From Pyropia haitanensis (Eukaryota; Rhodophyta; Bangiophyceae; Bangiales; Bangiaceae), in assembly GCA_008729055.1 (NCBI GenBank), contig SDUX01000004.1, positions 5,596,559 to 5,660,558 of the forward strand: a stretch of DNA of 64,000 nt, in the 5' to 3' direction. Made by a program: the position numbers and the translations under genes. The notes beneath the pieces were generated by a model. The model was not told where the DNA came from, did not search any database, and saw nothing but the letters and a program-made list of their open reading frames with translations. This document shows, one piece after another, positions 55,308 through 64,000 of the stretch (position 1 is its first letter; every line of letters begins with the position of its first letter).

Positions 55308-56308
55308 TCACACCAACACGCACCGGGCGGTCGACACGACCGACACGTAGACCTTGCCCGCGGCGCTCGCGCTGCGGCGCACCTGCTCCACCGCGTCGCC
55401 CGCCTTGCGGCCGGCCGCCACGCAGCAGTCCCCCCCGCGCACACGCGCACGCCGTCGGCGCCCACGGTGGCAACCAGGTCGCCCGCGCCCCCCCAGCCGC
55501 CGCCGCCACCGCCGCCGTTGCCGCCGCCGCCGCCGTGGCTCACCACGCATGACACCTCCCGCTCGAGCGTCGCCGCCGCGAGGCGCTCCCCCGCCGGCGC
55601 GCGGAGGACGGGCCACTGGCGGACGACGACGGGGCGCGCGTCGGGCGCGTACGTGTCGAGCGTGCACTCGCCGCCGTTGCCGTCGGCGGCGTCGCCGTCG
55701 CCCGCCGCGCGGACGACACCGTCTTGGCGCGTGATGGTCGTCGACTCGGAGGTGGGCGTGAAGGGGGACGCGCCGGCCGCTGCTGTCGCCGCAGGCGTTG
55801 CCGCCGCCGCCGCTGCTGCCGTGGCCGCGTCGGCGCCGGCGGTGGAGGGCGGAGGGGGCGCCGCAGCCCCACTACCGCCAGCGACGACAGCCGCGTCTGC
55901 AGTTGACGGCGCGCCCACGGCACCACCGGCCGCCGCCAAAGGCGGCGGGTAGGCACCCGCCTGTGAGGCCGGCGGCGGCACGGCACCCGGCGCGTACGTG
56001 GCCGGGGCGGCGTCATAGGCGGGCGCCCCCCCTGGCGGCGGCGGAACACCAGCCGGTGGCGGTGGTGGCGGCGGTGGGGGCGAACCCCATGCGGCCGTCG
56101 GCGCTGCCGCCGGCGCCGCCCCCACCTGACCATACAAGCCGGGCGCGGCTGCGGCAGGCGGGGAGGCCGCCCCCGCATAGGCGGGCGCAAACCCCGAGGC
56201 GGGGACGGGGTAGGCGGCGACGGGGGTGGGGGAGGTCGAGGCGGCCAGGGCGGCCGCCGTCAGTGTGACCGCGGCCACTGCCAGGGAGGACCAGCTGCGA
56301 TGGGTCAT
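55308..56308 (-). CDS. Secreted Pro/Ala-rich protein with a small cysteine-containing C-terminal domain
   Basis: Starts at 56308. MTHRSWSSLAVAAVTLTAAALAASTSPTPVAA is a clear signal peptide. The next ~150 residues are Pro, Ala, Gly and Tyr-rich (GSPPPPPPPPPAGVPPPP), like extensin-type wall proteins. Then comes a denser domain: ECTLDTYAPDARPVVV, RQWPVLRAPAGERLAAATL, REVSCVVSHGG, a Gly spacer and DLVATVGADGVRVCAGG. A C run near 55425 shifts the frame by one base, after which DCCVAAGRKAGDAVEQVRRS and KVYVSVVSTARCVLV close the protein at 55308. The conserved look and five cysteines suggest a folded extracellular module; no family is recognised. Likely cell-wall or extracellular. Confidence 0.6.
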
Positions 56309-59300
56309 GGTGGCAGACAAGGGGTCGAGATGGCAGCGGCGGGGGGGGGGGACAAGGGAACGTGGGAAAGGGAAAGTGCGATAGGGTTGGGCACGGGGCC
56401 GCGGTGGGCGGTGAAGGTGGTGGGAGGGTCTGACCCAAGAGATGCGGGCGGTCAGAGTGGGAAGGTGGGTGCAGGTGATGGCGGGGAACGACGCAGCCGC
56501 GACGGGGATGGCTGGCCAATGTACTGGAATGGAAGCGAGGTGAGGACAGCGGGCACGCCAGAGGAGGGAGGGGGGGGGGGGCGCGGAGATTGAAGAGCAA
56601 CGCGGCGGTCCGCGACGCGTCTCGCCGTCCACGGGCGGGAGGGCCGGGCGGTAGCGCGGCGCGGCGGCGGCACCACTCCCCCCGACGAGGGAGCGTCAGA
56701 GCGGCCGCCTTGGGCGTACGGGCCCGGGCGTGGGCGGAAGAGCAGGGAGGAGGGGCGTGGCGACCGCCGCAAGCGCACGCATCCCCCCTCTATAGGGATT
56801 GCAGACACGGCCTAGGTGGCAGCGACACCCCCGCTTGCCGTCCCACCACGCGTCGACCGCCGTCCCCCGCTGCGCGTCGCACCCCTCCTCCCGTGCCCCG
56901 CAGCCGTCGCGGCGGCCACCCCTGGCGGTCGGTCGTGGTACGTGCCACCTCGAGCGTCCCCCGCCGCCGCCTGCCCGCCGCCGCCGCCGCCGCCACCACT
57001 GCCGCCGCCGCTGCCACGTCCTAGACGCGGGTGACCCACTGCGGGTGCCACCCCCGTTGCCACCGCCGTCAACGCCACAGCGGGCGCCCCCGCCGTTTAC
57101 GGCGGCGCGCATGCCAGGCGCCAACCCGTGTCGTCCACGGGCCGCCATCGTTACGGCGTGGGCCACCCCTCCCCGCCCCCTTTCCAGCGCCACCCCCAAC
57201 GTCCCCAACCCCCGCGGCCGCCTCGCCCGCACCCGCCCCGTCCTCCCTGTGTTGCAGCAACGGGTGGGACGGCCACCGCCGCGGGTGGGAGTGGATTCAT
57301 CGCCCCCATGGACGCATGATAGGGGGGAGGAAGCCACAAGAGGGAGGGGACACGTGCGAATGGGAAGAGCGGGTGGGTGGGAGGGGAACGGAGGGGGGTG
57401 GGGGGAGGTACCGGGGGGAGGAAACGGGATTCGACGGGGCGGCGACGCCGCCCGCCTCTCCCCCCCCCATCTTCCCCCCCCCTCCTCGTCACGTCCTCCC
57501 CTACACCCCGTCCATCCCAACCGCCACCGCCACTCCCACCCCAACCGGCACGCCCCAAACCACCGCCACCGACACCGCCGCCGCCGCCGCGACCGCCACC
57601 CCACGGCCGCCGCTGCCGCCACGCCGGCCGCCGCCAGCCCCGCCACCCGCCGCCGCCACCGCCGCGTGTCGCCAGCGGCGGCGCTTGCCGCCCACCGCCA
57701 ACGGCGGTCATCGTCCCTGCCGCCGCCGCCGGCCGGCCGGCCGGCTGGCCGGCCGGCCGGCCGGCCGGTCGGCCGGCCGCCGCCACCGCCGCGGCGGGCG
57801 GTCGGCCGTGGCCGGCCGGCCGGCCGCCGCCGCGTCCCGCCGCGCGCGCGGCGCCAAGGACGGCAGCGGCCCGCCACACAGCACCCCGTTTCGAAACTAG
57901 CGGGGTAAAAGAATACATGATTTTGACAAATATACCTCCATAGGATTGTGTTACGACGCTTTTTCCTCTTCACACGATAGATTCCACTCCATCACCGGTA
58001 TCACACGCAGTCGCCGGTAGGTGGTCAGCACGTTGAGTCGCACTCAATAATTGGCACCCCTCATTTCCTGAGAATCGAGAATGCAGCGGTGCAAGTGGTC
58101 GCTTGCACGTCTCTCCCCACCTTGGGTCGTCCCAGTGCAAGCCGACCGCCCCGAATCCTCCCCCATCCCGCCCTTGCCATCCTGCCCCCCCGCCTCCCAC
58201 CCCCTCTCGTGCGCCTCTCCACTGCCTTTCCCTCGCCTGCTCGCCACGGGCTCTGTCCCACCACTCCCACCCTTCTACTTCACCCCTCCCTCTGCTTTGT
58301 GCGCTGCACTGTCCGTCCCGCCTGGACGCGTGCGGCGGGATCCAAGGCGGCGGTGCATGACGTGGGCCGATCACCTGGCGAGGCCACTCTTGGCGGTAAG
58401 TTGGGGTGGGACGGAGGGGGAGTGGGAGAGGAGAAGGAGGCAGGATGGGGCAAGGGCCAGGAGGGAAGGTATAGGGACGGGCGAGGTGTACTATCCTCTC
58501 GCGGCTCACCACCGCCGGTGTCTCTGCCGCCACTGTCGCCATCATCTCCGCCTCTGTTTCCGTTGCCGCTGCTTGCACCGCCGCCGCGAGCCCACTCCGC
58601 GTCTCTGTGGAGAGCGGCTCCCCGTGTGGGGGCGCCTGCGGACATGCGACGCGGCCATGATACTGACGCCTACTTCGAGCCTTGCGTGTCTTATGGGTCC
58701 TGCGGGCCCACTTTCCCTGTCTCTTCTTCTCTTCACACCCCTCCCTGTCCCGCGCCCTCCCCATCCCACCCTTCTCACCCCCTCCCTTTCCCCTCCGCCC
58801 CCTCTCTTGACCCCGCCGCACCTCATTCTTCACACTACCTTCTCACCCACCTCGGCGCGTACCCCGCTCTCACTTCCGCCCTTCCCCATTCCCTTGTCTC
58901 GGGCACCGTCTACGTGCCACCGTTGCCGCCTCCCTCTGGCCGACCTCTGGGTTGTGGGTCATTGACCCGCAAAAGGGGATTGATTGTCCCGCGCAGGTGC
59001 ACCCGCAAGGCGGCGGTGGTGGTCTTCACCTGCAGCGGCGGCCGCAGAGACATCGGTGGTGGCTGCGGCAGTGGCGGCGGCAGCGGCTGTGGCGGCGTGC
59101 CCGACTGGTCTGCAGCCCACGCCGCGAGAGGTGCGTGGGCCCAGGTCTGCTCGCGGACGCTAGCGGAAGGGGTAGGACAGCGAGGGGGGAATGCCGCGGG
59201 AGGGGCGAGCGGCCATCGGGGGGGAGAGGGTGGGCGCTCGGTGTAACGGTCGCCGCACCGCCGGGGATGCGGGGTGTGCGTACTTGCTCATGCTGCGAGC

Positions 59301-60466
59301 ATCCCCTGTGCTGCGATGGTGTGCTGACACTGACTGACCTTGTCCGTCCCTCTCGCGTCGCTTGGATACATACTCGCTCCATCTTGGTCTGGCTGCTGTT
59401 GTCATCTTGCCGTGTTCGTCTACTTCCTTTTTCTTTTGTTGCACCAGATGTGCTTGGCGGTCGGGGAGGGCAGGGGGATGCTGCAGATAGCAAATAAAAC
59501 ACATCTTGCAGGAAAATACCATGACGGACGTTTGAGACACAGGATCGGAAGTATACTTGCGTGCATGTACCCGCATTGTCCTTGCCAAACAGTATTGTTC
59601 ATGCATAGTCACGACTACCCACTCACGACACATGCTCAGCTTTAAATTCTAGATCACAAACGTCTACACAGAAGAAGTGTGCTTTCGATTCAAGGAATAG
59701 ACTTTTGGGAATATGTATTTGGCTACCCCGTCGGGTAAACTTCTGGGGCGCTGTGCAGTGACCGCCCCGCGCGGAGGGCGGCCGCCGCGGCCGCCCAAAT
59801 TCCGGCCGCGAGCTGGCGGGCGGAATTCCACACCCCGGTCGAGGGGGCCACGATCGGCGGGGGGGGCGGTCGACTGAATTGCGGCGGCCGCGGCGGCCGC
59901 GTCGACGCCAGCGTCACGCGCGCAGCCCAGACCGCTGCGCACCTCCCGCCGCGGCCGCTCCCATTCCTGATCCCCCCCCCTCCGCGTGCGTCCGCTACCC
60001 GGCCGCTTTGCTCGCCCCCGCCCACGTCCTATCGCCGTCATCGTTGCCGCGGTCCCCCCCCTGCGAGGGGGGGGGGGTAAGACCGCGGCCACCATGGGGG
60101 GGTGTGACGCGCAGGCAGTCGCCGGCGTACGGGGGGGGGGGGGGGAGGTCGCCGCACGGTGACGGCCGCCTCCGCGCCGTCACGGCGGGCGGGGTGTGAC
60201 GGCGGGCGGCCCGTCACGGCCGGCCCGTGTGCCTGGTACGGCGTGGCTTTCCTACGGTCTGGCGCGGCGTGCGGCGGCGGCGGTGGTGGCGGCTGGCCAT
60301 TGACGGCGCTGCTACTCCTGCCGCCGCCACTCGCATGCGCGCCGGGGGGGGGGGGAAGGAGGGGGGAGGGACGAGCGAGCGAGGCGGCAGACGCCGCTGG
60401 CGTGCGGTCGTCGCCCCCAAATTCCGGCCGCGACCGCTGCGGGTGTGGCCACGTCCCCTGGGTGGC

Positions 60467-60514
<48 letters not shown>

Positions 60515-61036
60515 GCGGCAGTGGCGGCGGTGGTGGCAGAGGTGGTGGCGGCGGTGGTGGCGGTGGGGGAGGGCGTGGGATGGGGTGTGGGTGATGCTGG
60601 GGCGCGCTCTGTACGTTGGGGGGGGGGGGGGGCGGGGGGGAAAGGGCGCCGGTCGGGGCGGGCTGCAGGGCCGCGGCGTCGGGCGGGCGGGAGGGCAGGC
60701 AAGCGCGCGGGCGCGGGGGGTGGCGGCGCGAGCGGGGCGGTACAAATCCCAGAGGGGAGGGAGGCGGTGGGCTTCGGCGGGGCAGCGTCGCGCGCTCTCA
60801 CCTCACCCACCACCGCCCACGTGCGAGCCAGGTGGGGAGCGTGACGGGTGTCGCCGTCGCTCTCGCCCTTTCCGCTTTTTTTTTGTTCTGTGTTGTCCTT
60901 CTTCACCCCTCCCCGTTCCCCCCTGCCCGTTCCTGTTGGGCACTCAACGGCCGCCGTTGTCGCTGCCAAGCTCGCCCGCTCGTTTCGGTCAGTCTCGGGC
61001 GGGGCGGTCGCGCCGCCCGCTGGGGTGCTGCCGACC
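56309..61036. other. Long gene-poor region
   Basis: 56309-57900 is GC-rich with polyPro/polyArg artefact frames and a GGCC-repeat at 57722-57830. 57900-58080 is AT-richer. 58080-59500 has moderate GC and pyrimidine-rich blocks. Two plus-strand stretches, one around 58500-58650 (VSAATVAIISASVSVAAACTAA) and one around 59020-59150, could be exons of an unplaced gene. An AATAAA lies at 59491-59496. 59480-59740 is clearly AT-rich. 59740-60600 contains a twice-used AAATTCCGGCCGCGA (about 59797 and 60417). The stretch 60465-60545 is (GGC)n. Confidence 0.4.
57722..57833. repeat. Palindromic (GGCC)n-type array
   Basis: CCGGCCGGCCGGCTGGCC and further GGCC/CCGG units over ~60 bases, with a second block at 57808-57830. 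The units are self-complementary and could extrude hairpins. Confidence 0.8.
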
Positions 61037-62734
61037 ATGGCGCCGCCGCCCCCCCGGACGTCCCCCCTGGTCATGGCGGTGGGCCTCACCACCCTGCTGT
61101 CGACGGCGGCGGTGGTGGCGCAGGCGGCCACCCCCCCCGTCAACGGGGCCGGCGCGGGCGCCGCCATTGTTGCGGCGGCGGCCGCCCTCGACGGCACCGC
61201 CGGGCGGGCGCTGCTCACGTCGACGGCGGAGCTGCCGCAGTCCCCCCCCCCCGTGCGGTCGCTGCCGCTGGCGCTGTCGCTCTGGTCCGCCGCGCCGGTG
61301 CGCGCGTCGGCGGCCGCCCGCTGGGCGGGCGTCGATGAGGTGACCGCACTGACGTTTGGGGCGGGCTCGGCGGTGCTGTCGGCCGCCGCGGGGCTCGCGT
61401 TTGTCGCGGCGTTGACGCTCGCCACCGCCACCTCCGCCGCCCGTGGCGGGGGGGGCGCCCCGCGCGTCAAGGGCGCGGCTGCCGCCGTCACCGCCGCCGC
61501 GGTCGGTGCGGCCGACCCGGCCGTCGACGCGGCGTGCTGGGTGCTGCCGGCTGACGAGGTGGTCGCCGCGCCGCACGTGCTGGCCGCCGCGGCGGTGGCG
61601 GCGGCCGCGTTGGGGGGGGCGGGGGTGGGCATGGGCAGCGCCTCGGCCGGCGCCGCTGCCGCGGCTGCCGCCGCCGCCAACGGCGGTGGCGCTGCCACGA
61701 CTGCGGGTACGCCGACTCGCACAGACACGGAGGTGGACGCCGGCTGTGGCGAGGCGGGCGCCGCGGCGGGGGGGATGCGCGACGCGGATACGGATGAGGA
61801 GGCGGGGACGGACGATGTGGAGTCGGTCTACTACTGCACGTCCGGCTCCGAGGCGGAAGCCGGGGGGGGGGGAGGGCGCCGCCGGATGGCGCGTGACATG
61901 GAGCGCATCCGCCGCATGCTGTTGCCGGCTGTGGGCGGGCGGTCTCGGGCGGCGCGGCGGTCGTCGGTGGTGGCGGCGGCGGCGGTGGTGACCGATGTTG
62001 ACGACGACGGGGAGGCGGGGCCGACGAGGGTTGCGCCGACGGTTGCGGCTGCGGAGCTGGTGGACGTAGCGGTGGAAGCGCCACCGGGTGTGGCCGGCGA
62101 GCCGTCACAGGCCGACGACACGGCCACGGTCGCGGCCACCACCACCACCACCACCGCCCCCGCCGCCGTTGCCGTGCCCGACGATGCGCTGGTGGTGGTT
62201 TCGGTTGTGTCGGCGGCGGCGGACGGCGGGATGGCGCGAGTGGTCCCCCCGGCGACGCAACGGGCGCCATCCTTGCCGGCGGCAGCGTCGCCGGTCGGCC
62301 CGGGCGGAGACGCCGACGATGGCCGCGGTGGCAACCGCGGCGGTTGGTGTGGGCCGTCGCCGTCGGCGCCGCCGACCATACCTGGCTCGCCATGCTCGGA
62401 CCTCGCCGCGGGCGTATCGTCGGGCGTGTCGGCGTCGTCGTCGGGCGTGTCGTTGGGTGATGCCGCCGGTCACGGCGCCGCCGGCGGGGGAGATGATGCC
62501 ACGGCGGGCGGCGGCGGCGGCGGTGGTTTCCGGCTGGCGGTCGTGTGGGAGGGCCGTCTAAAGGCCCCGGCAGCCGCAGCCGCCGCCGCCACCACCGCCG
62601 CGACGACTCCCGCCGACCGCCCTGCCGTCACGGCGACTCCCGCCTCGGACGCCGAGTCGGACGGCGCGTCGGTCGCGTCGGTGGCGTCCGCCTCCCTCGG
62701 CGTGCTGCTGTCAGCGGCCGAGCTGGTGGGCCAG

Positions 62735-62769
<35 letters not shown>

Positions 62770-63370
62770 CTGCGGCACCACCACCGACACAGTGATCACC
62801 GTTGCGACCACCACCACCGCTGCCGCGAACGCGTCGCCGACGGCGGGAGTGCGTGCGGTGGCCACCACCCCCGACGCGGCGGCGACCGCGTCGCTGCTCT
62901 CGACGGTCGCGGTGGTTTCGGCCGAGGCGGGCGGCGGCGGCACCGTGGCGGCCGGTGGCGGCCTGCCTCTGCGGGCGCCGGCGCCGGCGCTCCCCACGGC
63001 CGCCCCCTTTGTGGTGGACTGTACGGCGGGTGGGGCGGCGACGCCCGCTGCGGCGGCTGCATCGGGCGCCCCCCCCCGCCGCGCTCCCCGTTCCGTTGCG
63101 GCCGCGCCCGCAGGGTGCGGCCCGCTGACGCGCCCGCCCGGCAGCTGCCGAGCGGCGGCGGTCGTGCGCGCGCTCACCGCCCGGCTGCCGCGGGGCGGTG
63201 GCGGCGCCGTTGCCGGCGTGGACGGCGGCGGGCTGGTGGACGAGTCGCTCGCAACGGCTGCGGCGGTCCTGTTCTTGAGCATCCTCGTGGCGCTGCTGCG
63301 GGTGCTCCACCTGGGCGCCGGCGGTGGGGGGGTGCCGGGCGTTGGCGGCGGCCGTAACATTCGCGGCTGA
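61037..63370 (+). CDS. Large membrane protein of unknown function, mostly disordered
   Basis: From ACCATGG at 61037, a good eukaryotic start context; 777 residues. Hydrophobic segments: SPLVMAVGLTTLLSTAAVV (signal or first helix), LTFGAGSAVLSAAAGLAFVA, APHVLAAAAVAAAALGGAG and a C-terminal AAAVLFLSILVALLRVLHL. Between the third and last lies ~500 residues of Ala, Thr, Asp and Gly-rich sequence with acidic patches (DADTDEEAGTDDVESVYYC) and a basic helix (RRMARDMERIRRMLLPAVG). A tail-anchored or multi-pass membrane protein is likely. No family is recognised. The open frame continues upstream to 60848, but the leader before 61037 reads like an untranslated pyrimidine-rich sequence. The frame is unbroken despite G runs up to nine or ten. 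Confidence 0.6.
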
Positions 63371-64000
63371 CATAGGGGCTGACGGGGATTGGTTCTAGGG
63401 TAAGTCGAAGGTGGAGGCGCGGTGGGGGGAAGTGGAGAGTGCCTGCGACGGCTGCGTATGTACATAGGTGTGTGGTTTGGGAAGGGGGGGGGTTCGGGGG
63501 GGACTGGAGAGGGCCGCGCGTGGCGGCTGCGGGCGTGCGTGTGTGTCTGCAGACGGTGGTGCCGGCCGCATCCGGTGGCGGGCGGACACCCAAGAGAGAG
63601 AGGCCTTGAGGAGAGACAAAACAGTGGCTGGAAGGAAAAGCCCGCCGCCACGGCCTCGCACCGTGGACGTTGCCCCTTTGGCCACGACGCTGGCGGGGCG
63701 CGGCCGCCCCCTTACGCGCGGGCGCGGCCGCCCCCTTACGCGCGGGCGCGGCCGCCCCCTTACGCGCGGGCGCGGCCGCCCCCGACGCGCGAGCGCGCCC
63801 CACCCACCGGCGTGGAGAGTGCCCGCCGTGAGTGCCTGCGGTGCGTGCGACTGTCCATCGGTGCGTGATTTGTGAGGGAGGTTTGGAGGGGGGCCGGGGG
63901 GGGGGGGGGGTGGGGGGGGTGGGGGGTGCCGACGGCGTGCGGTATTGCCCGTCAGCGCCGTCGGCTGGCGGCCACCGAGAGCGACCGTTTACCACAAAAG
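63371..64000. other. Intergenic end of window
   Basis: After the membrane-protein stop. It contains the 24-bp tandem repeat (separate entry) and a G run at 63895-63922. No gene is supported. Confidence 0.5.
63697..63792. repeat. 24-bp tandem repeat, about four copies
   Basis: The unit GGCGCGGCCGCCCCCTTACG plus CGCG is repeated essentially identically at about 63697, 63721, 63745 and 63769. It is open in several frames (minus strand gives GAAAPARK per unit), but no surrounding gene is convincing. Near identity suggests recent expansion. Confidence 0.9.

Noticed and set aside
1..64000. CRISPR arrays, rRNA, tRNA, bacterial operons
   Set aside because: No spaced direct repeats, no recognisable structural RNA and no operon-like gene packing were seen; the content is eukaryotic.

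Overview
The window is eukaryotic nuclear DNA with extreme GC content: long (GGC)n/(GCC)n tracts, many poly-G/poly-C runs, and proteins rich in Gly, Ala and Pro. A TIC110 gene shows a plastid-bearing organism. SLY1, SRP14, an AMBRA1-like WD40 protein, a mitochondrial carrier and L-2-hydroxyglutarate dehydrogenase are ordinary eukaryotic household genes. The extreme GC, few introns, wide gene spacing and the tyrosinase relic best fit a bangiophycean red alga (Porphyra/Pyropia type). That placement is inference, not something read directly.

Layout. 0-5.6 kb: no assignable host gene, but a 993-bp terminal-inverted-repeat element carrying a truncated PIF/Harbinger-like transposase N-terminus. 5.6-19.8 kb, all plus: a small six-cysteine secreted or anchored protein, L2HGDH, a large homeodomain protein with two Agenet/Tudor-like modules, and SLY1. 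20-27 kb: a PLP-fold serine racemase/threonine dehydratase (minus), a coiled-coil protein (plus) and an AMBRA1-like WD40 protein (minus). 29.4-34.4 kb: a CaMK-group kinase (plus, one intron). 35.3-38.6 kb: TIC110 (minus). 39.2-41.1 kb: a three-exon secreted LPMO-like protein (minus). 43.4-44.1 kb: a second inverted-repeat element. 45.1-46.8 kb: SRP14 in five exons. 47.1-48.4 kb: a TauE/SafE-type transporter (minus). 50.7-52.2 kb: a broken tyrosinase gene. 52.5-53.6 kb: a mitochondrial carrier (minus). 55.3-56.3 kb: a secreted Pro-rich protein (minus). 61.0-63.4 kb: a membrane protein of unknown function (plus).

The genes form no operon-like unit. By family they cover plastid protein import (TIC110), ER targeting (SRP14) and ER-Golgi fusion (SLY1), autophagy control (AMBRA1-like), mitochondrial metabolism (L2HGDH and the carrier), signalling and chromatin (kinase, homeodomain-Agenet protein) and the cell wall or outside (LPMO-like, Pro-rich protein, tyrosinase relic).

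Two sequence-wide patterns matter for any reader. First, in the low-complexity genes the reading frame breaks at poly-G/poly-C runs, and nearly all the breaks have the same sense, as if one base were missing from each run. These genes are listed as whole genes with the breaks noted. Second, all seven introns that could be placed start with GTACGT. That rule located two small exons that are not obvious from open frames.
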